Assembly (NCBI GenBank): GCA_030407085.1
Contig: CM059587.1
Span: 46,868,501-46,932,500, forward strand
Direction of reading: 5' to 3'
DNA length: 64,000 nucleotides
From: Trichopria drosophilae
Taxonomy: Eukaryota > Arthropoda > Insecta > Hymenoptera > Diapriidae
Part shown: one piece after another, positions 12,601 through 24,454 of the stretch
Numbering within the stretch: position 1 is the first letter of the stretch
Layout of the letters: each line of letters begins with the position of its first letter
Notes under the pieces: generated by a model
The model's input: only the letters and a program-made list of their open reading frames with translations
The model's database searches: none
Told to the model about the DNA's origin: nothing
Translations under genes and position numbers: made by a program

Positions 12601-15600
12601 CTAGTCTGCCGCGGAAGAGTTCGCATGAACAGGTAATAAAATAATTTTTGTTATCGGACGAACAAGTTCAGCATTCGCGGTTCGCAAAGTTACGACACGA
12701 ATGAGTCCATCAGGACCGCGAGTACAATGCGTTATGCGAGCAAGAGGCGACTTCACTGGTGGCATGTTCGGAACACGTACAAGAACAAGTTGCCCTACTC
12801 TCAGATTTTCTTGTGGCCGTCGCCATTTCGAACGATGCTGCAAAGACCGAAGGTAATCTGCCGACCATAGCGTCCAGAAGCGTTCCATCAACTGCCGTTG
12901 CAGTTGCCAACGGGTAAGGCAAGTCGTCGTAAGATCTAGAAGCGAAGGACCGGGCGTGGCATTTAATGGCGACCCAATGAGAAAATGACCAGGCGTGATA
13001 GCCTCTAAATCATTTGGATCGTCAGTGAGTGGGAGCAGGGAGCGACTGTTCAAACAAGCCTCAATTCCGCACAATAACGTGGTAACTTCTTCGAATGTCG
13101 GTGTGTGATCGCCAAGAATGCGATAAAGGTGAGCTTTTGCACTTTTCACACCGGCCTCCCAAAGACCTCCAAACTGTGGAGCGGCAGGGGATATGATGTG
13201 CCACGAGACCCGATTTTTGGCGAGAAGTTCTTGGAAGGATGAACTTTGTAGTGCATCTTCGAAAGCTTGCGACAAAGCGGAATCCGCACCTGTGAAGGTG
13301 GTGCCCTGATCGCTATACATGTCGCTTGGTAAACCCCTACGACTTGTAAATCTAGTAAAAGCGGCCAGGAATGTGGCCGAAGAATAGTCCGAGACTACCT
13401 CCAAGTAGATGGCCTTGACTGCTAGACACACAAACAACGCAATGTAAGCGGAATTGGCTTTTCGACCTCGTCCAGGACTGTAGCGTACTCGAATAGGACC
13501 AGCGTAGTCCACACCACAATGTTGAAACGGGCGCGCTGGCCGCAACACACGTGCTGAAGGCAAACTGCCCATTAATTGCGTTGCTGCTTTGGCCTTTAAC
13601 CGAGTGCATTTTACACAGTTAAAAATGATAGAACGAATAATTTTTCGTGCTTGAATCACCCAGACTGAATTTCGGAGTGTTTGTAATGTCAAACTGATAC
13701 CTCCATGTAGACAGTCATGGTGAACTCTCCGTACCAAGATTTTAACCACTGGATGGGCTTTAAGTATGACTGGATGAGATGCATTGTAAGATAAAGAGGC
13801 TTCTTGTAATCGACCACCTACGCGCAATACCCCATCATTGTCGAGAAACGGTGTCAAACCATTCAATGGACTACGTTTTGAGAGGTTTAATCCTATTTTC
13901 AGAGAAGCCAATTCTTCAGGAAAAAGTTGCAACTGGATCCATCGATACCATATAATTGAAGCTTTTTCCAGATCACTGGAAGTGGGGTATAAGGTTATTG
14001 ACCTTGGTTGTAGGATTTTATTTCGCCATAACAGAATATATCCGGTAATCCGGAGTAGTCGATACCAATCAGAAACTCTGGTCGCCAGGAAGGTCAAGGT
14101 ATCATTTGATTCAAGATTGGCAGTGTGCACTTGCACTCGTTCCTCCAGTGGAGCATCCGGACTAGAAGGTGGATTTAGATTTGGCCACTGAGCTTCAGGG
14201 GCACGGAGCCATTCTGGTCCATGTAACCATAAACCTGACCCGATAAGATTTCCAGGTAATGCGCCGCGAGACGCCAAGTCGGCTGGGTTTTCGCGAGTCG
14301 GTACATGATGCCAAATGGCTTTGGGAATAGAAGTCTGAACTTCTGATACACGATTGGCTATAAAGGTTTTCCATCGTGTGGGCGGGAACTTAAGCCAGTC
14401 CAACACGATGGTTGCATCGGTCCAACAGTGTTGAGTGAATGTAGCAAACTGAGGCTTCGTTCCCAGAGTTTTAAGTAAGCGTGCTAGTAACACTGCCGCA
14501 GATAATTCCAGTCGTGGAATGGTTAATTGCTTGATAGGAGCAACCTTGGTCTTGCTCATTAAAAGAGATATGGTAACATCTCCGTTACCGTGAATAATTT
14601 TACTATATATCACGGCGGCATAGGCGAGGCTGGATGCATCGCAAAACCCATGCAGTTCTCCTTGACTGCAATCATTACATGAACCTATCCAACGGGGGAT
14701 AGCCATCTGGCAGATAGAAGGGAGGGCGTCCGCAATAGTTTGCCATTTCTCGACGACGGATGGAGGTAAGGGCGAATCCCAGTCGATTTTCAACAGCCAC
14801 AATTGCTGTATGAGTATCTTTGCCAATACTACGACGGGTGAAACCCAACCCAGTGGATCATATAGACGGGCTATGATAGAGAGAAGAGTGCGCTTAGTAT
14901 AAGTCGCTGGGACTTCGAGAGAGATTCGATAATGAAACATGTCCGTATCCGGATTCCAATACACTCCTAGAATTTTTATGCCTTCATTCGGAAGTATAGC
15001 CTTTTCATAAGCCAACCCGTGATTAGCAGGACTGATATCAGCCAATAGTTCATTAGAATTACTGGCCCATTTACGCAGCTCAAATCCTCCACCACGCAAA
15101 AGACGAACTACTTCTAAGCGTAGTTTACGGGCGGAATCTAAGTTGTCAGCCCCAAAAAGACAATCGTCTACATACAAACCCGAGTGTAGACTAGACATAG
15201 CCTTTGGGAATTTTGGCCCATCTTCCTGAATTAGCTGTCGTAATACGCGCATAGCCAAAAAAGGAGCACATGAGACTCCAAAGGTCACGGTGTTCAGTTG
15301 ATAGTGCAAAATGGGATGATCCGGGGAGTACCGCCACACGATCCGTTGGTAATCGCGGTCTCGCGGATCCACCCAAATTTGCCTATACATTTGAGTGATG
15401 TCAGCAATAAACACAAAACGTGGTAGCCGCCACTGCGTTAAAACTGAAGTAATGTCGGTTTGCAGTTTCGGGCCGACCAGCAAGTTGTCATTTAGAGAGA
15501 AACTGTTAAGAGTTTTGCTTGACGCATTAAAAACAACGCGTAAAGGAGTTGTGGAGCTTGTCTCCTTTTTCACTCCATGATGTGGGAGGTAATAAGGATT

Positions 15601-17916
15601 CAGGACATTCGAATCTCGAGGCGAGACTACTGACATATGAGACTGTAGTTCATAATTGGACATGAAATCATGATAAGCCGTTCGATCAGGAGGTGTGCGT
15701 TCGAGACGCTTTTCTAATGATACGAGAATACGAATTGCATTGTCACGGGATTCTCCTAATATTGGAGTTTCATTTTTGAATGGAAGTCTCACTACATAAC
15801 GGCCGTTAGGCAGTCGGGTATGGGTAGTCATAAAATGAGCTTCACAGCGCTCATCTTCCTCTGACATGGGAGGGGGAAGAGAAATTTCCTGTGTCTCCCA
15901 AAATTTGGTGAGAAGTTGAGAGAGATCAGATTCCGTATGACAGGTAAGCACTTGTACTGACGGTCTCGGAGGGGTTGTTGTGGTCACACAACCAGACAGA
16001 ATCCACCCAAAAATGGATCTCTGTGCTATTGGGAGACCTGGTGGCCCTTTATTCAAGCCATCGAGAATAACAGATCCATAGAGATATGCTCCAATGATCA
16101 TGTGAATAGTTGTAGAGCTTGAAGGGCTCTCATCGGCAAGAGTCAGATGTCGTAAATGGGTCCATTGAGAAGGGGGTCCGGAAAAGTGTGGAATATAGGA
16201 CGTAAGGTCTTTTAAGACGACAGCGCGTGTTGATAGAGTCGGGGTATCATTATCGACCGGAGTGATAATTAAAGAAGCCGCGTGTTTGGCGACTCCAACT
16301 GAGGAGCTACCAACTCCTGTGATTCGAGTTGAAATTCTTTCCAAACGAGGATTGAGCATTTTCACCACCTTTTCCGAAACGAGGGCGGCAGTGGAGCCTG
16401 AATCTATCAGTGCACGGATTTTTACCGTTCGACCCTTCGACGAGCTTACCAACACCGTGGCTGTAGCGAGGATGACAGCTGGTAGGCTGGAGAAATTATC
16501 CGAAACATTGTGGATCGTTATTCCAGCTTGATCGTCATCGTATTCGGTTAACGAAGCAACAGGTGCCGTTTTTCTGACAGGAAGCTCTGGACCGACCTCC
16601 TGCGGACTATGCAGCATCGTGTGATGTCGTTGTTTACACCTAAAACACGTGAATTTACTAGTACATGCCGACAAAGAATGTTTCGCTAGACAATTAATGC
16701 ACAAACATTGTCGCTTGACAAATTGTAACCGATTAGCTATGGACATATTTTTAAAACGTGTACACAGTCGCAAAATGTGATCACCTTTACATGCAGGACA
16801 AGTACGTTGCTGTATTGCTGCAGTCAAGGACTGAATTGGAGGTTTATGTTTTGTAGTTGACGTGCCAAAATTGGAAGTATGTTTCGAAGTCTCTAGTTTT
16901 ACCGACTCAGGAGCCCGTGCTCGAGTAAGCAAAAAAGTTCGTAAATTATCAAAAGACGGATATTCGGTTTTTGAATTCAAGCTTAGTTCCCAAGCCTTAC
17001 GAGTTGTACCGTCCAATTTTTGCGCCGTCAAGTACACAAGTATAGCACTCCACTTCTCAACCGGAAAACCAAGAGCTTTCAAAGCTGCAAGTGCTTCGCT
17101 CGATCTATAATGCAGTTTGAGTAATTCGACTGCATTTTCTTTATGTAATGGAGAAATCGAAAACAGATTTTCAAAATGTGCATTTATCATGACCATTTTG
17201 CATGCATACCGGTTCTCGAGAATTTTCCAGGCTTCATCGAAAGACATGTTTGTCAATGGAATATGACTAATTAACGCGGCCGGCTCGGGGGCCAATGACG
17301 ATTTCAAATGATGAAACCTCTGTAAATTGTCGAGAGTCGTATCATTGATTACCAGAGAGGTAAAGTAATTGCAAAACGTCATCCAGTTATCTAAACGACC
17401 ATTAAATTTAGGAATAGATATAAGAGGTAGAACCGTAGATAATCGATGACCGTCGTGTAAGACTCTTGTTGATGACATCTGTGGGCTAGAAGTTGGAAGT
17501 ACATGGAAATGATCCATTTCATCTTCCAAATCACCAATCATATCCAGATACGAATTCTCAAATTCGGTGAATCTTCCATCGACGAAATATGGATGACTGG
17601 AAACATCGTCAGGCGAAGCGGAGTCCGTCAAACGTTGTTGAAAATTACAGCATCTGTCCCACTTAGCTTGAATATGTTGCATTCTGACCTTGAGTCGACC
17701 CATCGTAATGTCAGGACCTTTTGGTATCTGCGTGAAAGCATTCGAAATTTCGTGCATGATTTTAGTGATTTGCGAGATAAGCTCATCACAATTTACTGTA
17801 GCAGCCATGTAGTCGACGCACTGACTCTCTGTAAAGTCGATTAAATTAGACGACTGGTTTTGAAACGACTCGTCAAACAGATACGTCAAATTAAAGACGT
17901 TAGTATTTTCATTCAT
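12601..17916 (-). CDS. BEL/Pao Gag-Pol polyprotein, 1771 aa, intact
   Basis: Single open frame starting at the Met just downstream of the leader. Gag-like region (DUF1759 type) at about residues 160-330. Cys/His knuckles at about 375-440, including CINCLAKHSL and CFRCKQRHH. Aspartic protease LIDSGST at about 505. Reverse transcriptase with YVDD at about 913. RNase H beginning FCDASSLAYAA at about 1092. Integrase zinc module HHDCLH with CVKC at about 1390-1420. Integrase core with GVDYAGP (about 1469), SDQGT (about 1536) and GLWEAGVKSAK (about 1585). The C-terminus is the basic tail typical of Pao integrases. It drives reverse transcription and integration of the element. Length and domain order match full BEL/Pao elements, and I see no break. 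Confidence 0.97.
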   Translation of the reverse strand: MNENTNVFNLTYLFDESFQNQSSNLIDFTESQCVDYMAATVNCDELISQITKIMHEISNAFTQIPKGPDITMGRLKVRMQHIQAKWDRCCNFQQRLTDSASPDDVSSHPYFVDGRFTEFENSYLDMIGDLEDEMDHFHVLPTSSPQMSSTRVLHDGHRLSTVLPLISIPKFNGRLDNWMTFCNYFTSLVINDTTLDNLQRFHHLKSSLAPEPAALISHIPLTNMSFDEAWKILENRYACKMVMINAHFENLFSISPLHKENAVELLKLHYRSSEALAALKALGFPVEKWSAILVYLTAQKLDGTTRKAWELSLNSKTEYPSFDNLRTFLLTRARAPESVKLETSKHTSNFGTSTTKHKPPIQSLTAAIQQRTCPACKGDHILRLCTRFKNMSIANRLQFVKRQCLCINCLAKHSLSACTSKFTCFRCKQRHHTMLHSPQEVGPELPVRKTAPVASLTEYDDDQAGITIHNVSDNFSSLPAVILATATVLVSSSKGRTVKIRALIDSGSTAALVSEKVVKMLNPRLERISTRITGVGSSSVGVAKHAASLIITPVDNDTPTLSTRAVVLKDLTSYIPHFSGPPSQWTHLRHLTLADESPSSSTTIHMIIGAYLYGSVILDGLNKGPPGLPIAQRSIFGWILSGCVTTTTPPRPSVQVLTCHTESDLSQLLTKFWETQEISLPPPMSEEDERCEAHFMTTHTRLPNGRYVVRLPFKNETPILGESRDNAIRILVSLEKRLERTPPDRTAYHDFMSNYELQSHMSVVSPRDSNVLNPYYLPHHGVKKETSSTTPLRVVFNASSKTLNSFSLNDNLLVGPKLQTDITSVLTQWRLPRFVFIADITQMYRQIWVDPRDRDYQRIVWRYSPDHPILHYQLNTVTFGVSCAPFLAMRVLRQLIQEDGPKFPKAMSSLHSGLYVDDCLFGADNLDSARKLRLEVVRLLRGGGFELRKWASNSNELLADISPANHGLAYEKAILPNEGIKILGVYWNPDTDMFHYRISLEVPATYTKRTLLSIIARLYDPLGWVSPVVVLAKILIQQLWLLKIDWDSPLPPSVVEKWQTIADALPSICQMAIPRWIGSCNDCSQGELHGFCDASSLAYAAVIYSKIIHGNGDVTISLLMSKTKVAPIKQLTIPRLELSAAVLLARLLKTLGTKPQFATFTQHCWTDATIVLDWLKFPPTRWKTFIANRVSEVQTSIPKAIWHHVPTRENPADLASRGALPGNLIGSGLWLHGPEWLRAPEAQWPNLNPPSSPDAPLEERVQVHTANLESNDTLTFLATRVSDWYRLLRITGYILLWRNKILQPRSITLYPTSSDLEKASIIWYRWIQLQLFPEELASLKIGLNLSKRSPLNGLTPFLDNDGVLRVGGRLQEASLSYNASHPVILKAHPVVKILVRRVHHDCLHGGISLTLQTLRNSVWVIQARKIIRSIIFNCVKCTRLKAKAATQLMGSLPSARVLRPARPFQHCGVDYAGPIRVRYSPGRGRKANSAYIALFVCLAVKAIYLEVVSDYSSATFLAAFTRFTSRRGLPSDMYSDQGTTFTGADSALSQAFEDALQSSSFQELLAKNRVSWHIISPAAPQFGGLWEAGVKSAKAHLYRILGDHTPTFEEVTTLLCGIEACLNSRSLLPLTDDPNDLEAITPGHFLIGSPLNATPGPSLLDLTTTCLTRWQLQRQLMERFWTLWSADYLRSLQHRSKWRRPQENLRVGQLVLVRVPNMPPVKSPLARITHCTRGPDGLIRVVTLRTANAELVRPITKIILLPVHANSSAAD

Positions 17917-18578
17917 GAAAAAAGCACGAACTCGATTGACACTTCAACTATTTCTATTATTATTAGTTGAATAACTTTAATAGAGAATAATAAGCCGCAA
18001 TAATTTCCGAATTGAAAATAAATCGAAATCGAGCAAAAGTTACAAAACGTAAAAATAAGAAGATCAGAATTTCCAAACAACTTGACCTAAAGTCGATGAA
18101 AAAGGTTACACTTAGCTGACATTTAATTGAGAAAAAGATTACGAAGCGTCGGGGCTCCAACAATGGCGTTGATGGCACTGGCGATAACGACACGTCGAGC
18201 GTCGGGGCTCCAGAGATTATGGTGACGGCACTGGACACCTGCACCTTCTGTTGTTCGGCAGCGTGGGAGTGGCTGGCGAAGTGGGATGAGAACGGAGAGG
18301 GGCGTTCATCTACGTCAGCAGCGTTATCCAAGATGTCTTCCTTCAGGCTAGCGTCGTTTGAAAATGGCGAACACGTGGGGGCCGTTTGGGCCGGCAAGTT
18401 GGGAAATCGAAGTAATAATATATTCGCACTTCCAACACGTGTAAAGGGGCACAAAGCACTGTTCGCAAACTCCACAATATTGAAAATCAATGTCTTGATC
18501 TGGTTTTCACGAGAATTTATAATTATGAGATTTTCACTCGCGAACCGCCAAAATCCCGATCCCGGCAGGATCGCCAAA
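17917..18578 (-). other. BEL/Pao untranslated leader
   Basis: Lies between 5' LTR and polyprotein start. It contains a 204-codon open frame (18,577-17,963) with no recognisable similarity and no matching domain in the superfamily. I treat it as leader sequence likely to hold packaging signals, not a gene. Confidence 0.6.
18559..18576 (-). promoter_or_regulatory. Primer binding site, probably tRNA-Arg
   Basis: Two bases inside the 5' LTR the minus strand reads TGGCGATCCTGCCGGGAT. Its complement ends GGCAGGATCGCCA, which resembles the 3' end plus CCA of insect tRNA-Arg(ACG). The tRNA match is from memory, with one or two differences possible. Confidence 0.6.
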
Positions 18579-19021
18579 TGTTCGATTATAGAAATCTAGG
18601 AGGTGGTTCGAAAAGGCAGGATCGGAAATAGGTGGTGAAAAGATGGCAAGCGAATTCTCAAGGAGGGTGGACTATTGTGTAATGAAATATGAGACGATAG
18701 TTTTTAAGTTTGCACGAAACACTTATATTTTCCTTTTAAACACAAAACGATCGAAAATATAACGCACTATAATTCTCAAATGATCGGTCGCGTACAATAA
18801 ACTGATTCGCGTTTGAAAATGTTCGCAACACCCAAAAGAACGTTGAAGAAAAAAGAAAACGTGTGAGAACTCTCGATTTCGCATAGAGATCGCGACTGAC
18901 TCGTTACGAATAGCGCAATTGAAATCCTTTATCGGAAGTGCAGGAGGGGGAAGCGTGACAGAACGCGGAGAGGAGAAACTTAGAAATTCAAAGTTACTAT
19001 TACGTCATACATTTCGGAACA
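18579..19021 (-). repeat. BEL/Pao 5' LTR
   Basis: 443 bp and identical by eye to 12,078-12,520. It should carry the promoter of the element. Confidence 0.96.
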
Positions 19022-19591
19022 AGTAGTATTGAAATATTTCAAAAAAGCAGTTAGTAATTTAGTACAATTTCATTGCAGAAGTAAAAAAACATCTTTTTAT
19101 TTTAATATTATATTAATCGAGTGTTCCAAATATTTGTTTCCTAAATTTGCTTCCACGATACTTTCGTTTCTTCCTTTTTCTGTACAAGATGTTTCCATTT
19201 ACCGTAAACGCAATATAAACTGTTGCCGTATATATAAATAACGATACCGCCCGATATTAGGAATTAGATGGAAGGTCTACCTTATATTTGAAACATATAA
19301 AAAAAATGAATTACAAGCTTATTTTAACTACAATAAGTTTTTTAGAAAAAATGTACGACTTGTAATTTTTGTATATTATTTCGGAAATTACAATAAAATA
19401 TTGTACATTTATTTGTTTTAATATTACAGCGAATTCGATTCTTACAAATGTCATTCTGCAAAAACATATTGTTTAATGTTTTTAAAATTTATTTTCACAA
19501 TTCATTTTTGTAAATAAAATAACTAATAGTAAACAACTAAAAAATTGTTTTCGTTACAAATGTTGAGTAAATAAACAATAAAAAAAAAAAA

Positions 19592-19676
19592 AAAAAAAAT
19601 CCCCGACATCGAAATCGAACTAAAAAAATAACGCGCCGCACTTCAACTCATGCGCTTGTACCACTCGACTACGACG
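19592..19676 (-). repeat. tRNA-like sequence, possible SINE head
   Basis: The minus strand contains TAGTCGAGTGGT, close to an RNA polymerase III A box, and about 45 nt later AGTTCGATTTC, close to a B box. A long T run follows as in pol III termination. The arms do not fold into a clean cloverleaf and the anticodon is ambiguous, so this is a decayed tRNA or SINE head at best. Confidence 0.3.
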
Positions 19677-19804
19677 ATTATACACAATTTTAATTTTCGA
19701 AGTATCTGATAAAGTTCAACCCCCCGTCATTTGTTTACTACATTCGCGCGCCCGACGGCCGGGATATACATAAGGCTGTACGTTTCGACCGGCTTCGATA
19801 GACA

Positions 19805-19847
19805 GCGTCTCGGCGATCACGACACCAGGCCGTGATCGCTGAGACGC
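19805..19847. repeat. 17-bp-stem hairpin
   Basis: GCGTCTCGGCGATCACG is followed after 9 bases by its inverse with one mismatch. It lies in the CpG-rich block. No poly-T follows, so a bacterial-type terminator role does not apply. Confidence 0.7.
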
Positions 19848-20298
19848 AGCGATTGGACCAGAATCCATACCGTATTGTCTTGGGTTTCAAAGCGATAGGC
19901 TCGAACAGTCTAATCGCAGCGCTCGTAACACAGATCCTAACGGAATGTTTCGAAAGCGCCAAGGCGCTACGCTGGGAAATTTCTTTCAGTGTAGCGTACT
20001 ATCTCGCGGTCCGCGACAGAATTTTACTCGATATGTTACTCAATGCGCAAAGGGCTGTACTCAACTGAACTGATGAACTGCACTCGCGCTTTCGTCTCGT
20101 CGATGCTTCCCGAGTGGCGCCACCTCGGGGCCCGATGTCGGGATGATCCGTGGAAGGGGGGAGAAGAGGGAGAGATACGTGAGTGAGAAATCGGCTCTCG
20201 GCTTCTGCCCAAGAACAAGAGAGAGAGGCCCCGGCGTCACTCGCCTCCGTCTGTGGGGAAGGAACTCCCGACGGCAACTGACTAGAGGAGCGACGGCG

Positions 20299-20336
20299 CA
20301 CAGTGTTTAACGGTTAGAACGTTGACGTCAAAAATG
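20299..20336 (+). promoter_or_regulatory. RSS-like transposase recognition end (left)
   Basis: Heptamer CACAGTG is identical to the V(D)J recombination signal heptamer. A 22-bp spacer follows, then TCAAAAATG, which shares the A-rich core of the RSS nonamer ACAAAAACC (6 of 9 positions). Confidence 0.55.
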
Positions 20337-21196
20337 TTTCGACAATTTTCCTGTCGATTAAAAAATACAAATTTTTTTTTAAAATACTCTGGAGGGATTG
20401 TACTTTGGAAGGTAGCTGCTATTGGAAGGTCACAAACGACCATAACCTCAAAATTGTACTCTCTATGTAAAACATAGGTTTTGGTAACCACTAAATTTGT
20501 TCGAGTGACAAGAAATGAATGATTTGTGCTTTAGGAATACATGATTATGTGCAGTTGAGTTACATTTAAGTAGAAATTATGCATATATGCATATATATAT
20601 ACAGGGTGATCCAAAAGTCCCGGAACAGCAAAATATCTCAGCGAGAGGACATTTTCGGGAAAAATGTTTTAGACAAAAGTTTTAGGATTTTTCACGGGCT
20701 ATTTAATGGTAGCATAGAATTTGACCTTGAACATGACCTTGAAGGTTATTTCAAAGTTAAGTTTATTTTTTTTAATGCGAACCTCTATTTTTTTCATGGT
20801 TTCGGAAAAAGCGGGAAATTTTACGTCCGATTATGATATGAACGATATTTTGGTCAAGGTCATTTAAAGGTGAAACTTGAAAGTCCCGGAACGGGGAAAT
20901 ATCTCAGAGGGAGTTCATTTTCTGTGAAAATGTTAAAGATAAGAGTTTAAGGATTTTCTGCTATCGATCTAATGGTGATATTAATTTTGACCTTCACTAT
21001 TATTTTGAAGGTCATTTCAAGGTCAAGTTCAATTTTTCAAATGGAAACCACTATTTTTTTTGAGCGGAAAGGCTTACGTCAGAACACGACTTCACTTCAC
21101 GACTTTCACAGAAAATAGACTCCCGCTGAGGTATTTCGCAGTTCCGGAACTTTTAAGTTTCACCTTGAAATGACCTTGACCAAAATATCGTTCATA

Positions 21197-21201
21197 ATAT
21201 A

Positions 21202-21233
<32 letters not shown>

Positions 21234-21240
21234 TGTGTGT

Positions 21241-21335
<95 letters not shown>

Positions 21336-21350
21336 TGTGTGTGTGTGTAG
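21197..21350. repeat. (GCGT)n/(GT)n microsatellite in left Transib arm
   Basis: GTGC units followed by a long GT run. The arm similarity resumes on the far side. Confidence 0.97.
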
Positions 21351-21747
21351 GGTGGCCGTTACTTTGGTCATTTTTGAATTTCTTCGGTCTCACCCCCGAA
21401 AAGTGTTCATGTTTATGAAAAAAAATATCAGATAAAATTTGGATCAATTCGACCAGATCAACACGAGCCACCCGATGATTAAATGTAACATTGTTTTTAA
21501 ATGGGGAAAAGAGGTCTCTTAGTTTTTTTTCACGTAACTTCGACCCGTTGAGTCTTATTTCTTTTTAAATTGACATATTTCACTTACAGGGGTTCTTGGA
21601 TAACAGAATACGCCAAAAATGTTTTTTTTTAATTTTAAACCAACACCTGATTATCTTCGAAGATACGCATTTATTGAAAAAATGCTTGACACAAAAGTTA
21701 CACGGTTGAAAGAGGGTCAATCAAGGTTATTTCAAGGGCGAAACGAA

Positions 21748-24454
21748 ATTTTTAAACGGAAACCGTACTTTTTTACTCTGGATATGATAAGAGCGGAGAA
21801 TTTCAGGTTTAGATGTCTAGTCATGCAAAGGTAACGATTTCCTGTGACAAATATTCAAATTCAAAACGTTTAAACATTAATACATTTTATGGTATGCGAA
21901 AAGTAAAAACATATCTGAGACAAAAATCGCAGGGTTTAAAGGGGTCGATCAATCTTGACCTTGCTTTTGCCTTTGGAGTCAAATTTGAAGGTTATTGAAA
22001 GTGTAAATTGAAAATTATAGATGGAAACCCTAATTTTCTACTCCATGTTCACATGGTGGAAAAACTGCACTCTGTAACCGTTCACAAAGCAAATCTTATT
22101 CAAACAGTTATTGCTTTCAAAATAATTAATTATATAATCAAATAGTAAATAGGATTTGTAGGCATTAATTCAAATAAAAGATTTTTGTAAGAATAATCAA
22201 TAATATTTATCATTTACTAATAAAAAATCAAATTTTACTGTATTAACAGAGTGAAGTTTAGATTGCCATACAAAATTGTTTTAATGGTGAAAAATACATA
22301 CACAATACAATATTTTGTGAAATCTATTTTCAAGAATCAAGTAAATATTGAATAATCTTAACTGCTATAATACATAATAAGAACTCGATAGTTCAATAGA
22401 TGTTTAATTTATAGTATAATTCTGGGATATAACACGTTTATAAGTTACGTATAATTCTCGTTTCGATGACAGTCTATAAAACGTCATAATAATATGCCAT
22501 TTTTTAAACGCGCTGTAAACGTTAATCTTAAAAGTATTACAGTCGTATATATACGTTTAGTACAAAAACATTAAAAATATTAAAATATCCTTTTTTTAAT
22601 TTTTTACATTTTTTGCATTACGTTATTTAACTTTATGCAATTTTTCTAAACGCAAATAATTAGAAAAAAACGTTAATCTTAGACGTATTTTAAACTACCG
22701 TTGTATAGACGTATATCTCGAAAACGTATATGCCGAATACGTACACCGTTTTTATACCTCTGATATACGTATATGAAACAACCATGTTCTCATTGGGTAT
22801 GGTTAGCACCACTTTTATTCGCTTTAATCATTTGATTGAAAATATTTTTTAAAGACGTAATTTGTACTTATTGAGAGAATGACCCATGCATATAAAATGC
22901 AAAAATGTATAGGTAAAATGTTAGTTGGTAATTGTGATAATGCCAGATATATTTTGTAAAATTCCTCCACAAAAGTTGGTAAATTTAGAAATATATATGT
23001 GTGTATATATATATATATATCATTTAAATTGAAATACTCTTATGAAAGAGTGAATTTTCATTCCTTATTGGCGAACCTCCTCTCTCTCACGAGTGAAAAC
23101 TTATTTCAAAAAGTTCAAAATCATAATTCACTCTGTGACAAAAGTACCAAAATATCCACTCTATGAAGACTTCAGTCTCACTCAAAATTTCATTCTATTG
23201 TTAATACTATTTTCGTTAATATTATATTTCATTTAGTTTCAAAATAATTGCCTAGATTCGCATATATGTAAATATGTTAATGCGTTATGCAATCAATTAT
23301 ACATAAATCAATCAATATAAATTCTGCTATTTATTTGTAATTTATAATATTTTGCTGTAACTTACTTCATATCTCAGTTACATTGTTGGAGCCATTGCTT
23401 TTGACAGAATTGAGTGCCATATTATTTACCCTGGTGAAAATTTCCGTAAAATCATATATGATAAATCATAAGAGATTTTTATAATTTCTTTAATATCTTA
23501 GAGGAATCCAGATGATTGTAATTCATTTTCTCATATTATTATTATTTCTTATAATTACATGAGAAATCACATAAAAAGTTTTCCGGATCGTCTGATATTT
23601 TAAAAATCTCATATGATTTATCATATGATATTACGAACATTTTCAGTAGGGTAGGTTCAACTATCGGAATCACATCGTATATATGTATTTCATTTATTAT
23701 GACACGTTTCGTGAAAAAACACGAAGAATAAAAACAAATTGATCCTAAAAAATTATGTATTTATTTTATTTAGCATAAAATTTCTACAAGTAATTGGTTA
23801 TTTTTCGTTATTTTTCCCAAGGGAAATAGATAGAGCACATTTGCAATAGTTTTCGGACCTTCATTATTTTTCTACAACAATATTTTTAAACTTAATCTGA
23901 TTTCAACTATTTAAGAACTCTTGCTTAACAATTTGTCTGCATCAAATGATATAAACAGTAAACTGACATACGTTTCAACATTCCAAACGAAATATAATGA
24001 GAATCGTTTTATGATTTACAGTATTACGACTATAAATGCATTCCTTACGTATTTTTTAAACTTATTCTATTAATTATTTAATCATTTCACACCGTTATTT
24101 TACCTTATGTGGATAAATTTCTAAACATTCACAACTACAACGCTGACTAACATTTTTAAGGAGTTTGAAAGTACATATGCTACTTTAAAACAGTACAATA
24201 GAAAGAAACACATGATCTCTTCGAATATATAATTTGGCCTTCGTCCGCGTCCGCTAGGTGGAAGCGAATACGAAAGTAGAACCGCATTCCGTTTCAATAT
24301 TAAGAGGATGGGAGGAACGAACATGACTACCCACTTTTTTAAAATGTTCTTGGCAGAAATGTATGAAATTGCGTGTCTACTATTTGCTTAATAAAATCCG
24401 TCAGTTACATTCAGGTATTTTTTCATTCTATATACTTGATTCGTTGCATTTTAC
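21748..24454. other. Transib interior, non-coding AT-rich
   Basis: No open frame with recognisable similarity. It contains one small MITE (23,429-23,651) and several AT-rich self-complementary patches. It probably includes the transposase promoter near its right end. Confidence 0.5.
23429..23651. mobile_element. 223-bp MITE with TA target duplication
   Basis: The ends CCCTGGTGAAAATTTCCGTA and the inverse at 23,612-23,651 (ending CAGTAGGG) are each flanked by TA. AT-rich arms match through ATATGATAAATCATA. It is inserted inside Transib, so it is younger than this Transib copy or was carried by its lineage. Confidence 0.75.

Larger units (their letters stand above)
12078..19021 (-). mobile_element. 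Complete BEL/Pao LTR retrotransposon
   Basis: Two 443-bp LTRs (12,078-12,520 and 18,579-19,021) begin TGTTC and end GAACA. A 5-bp duplication AGTAG lies immediately outside both (12,073-12,077 and 19,022-19,026). The element reads on the minus strand: 5' LTR on the right, primer binding site, leader, one polyprotein, purine tract, 3' LTR on the left. The LTRs look identical and the coding frame is open throughout, so this is a recent and possibly mobile copy. Confidence 0.97.
19022..20298. other. Intergenic; AT-rich then CpG-rich flank of the Transib insertion
   Basis: 19,022-19,735 is AT-rich with an A20 run near 19,581-19,600. From about 19,736 the composition switches to GC- and CpG-rich and continues past the Transib element at 28,540-28,672. 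This suggests one host GC-rich locus split by the insertion. A 78-codon open frame at 19,832-20,068 has no recognised similarity. Confidence 0.5.
20299..21747 (+). repeat. Transib left inverted arm
   Basis: Reverse-complement partner of 27,067-28,539, nearly identical apart from microsatellite length. A second transposon-like end, TATACAGGGTGATCCAAAAG, starts at about 20,597 and is mirrored at about 28,215-28,241. The segment in between holds several TGACCTTGA-type motifs. Confidence 0.9.

Noticed and set aside
17963..18577. 204-codon frame in the BEL/Pao leader
   Set aside because: No recognisable domain and no equivalent gene at this position in BEL/Pao elements.
19592..19676. Functional tRNA gene
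   Set aside because: A and B box-like motifs are present but the stems and anticodon loop do not form a proper cloverleaf.
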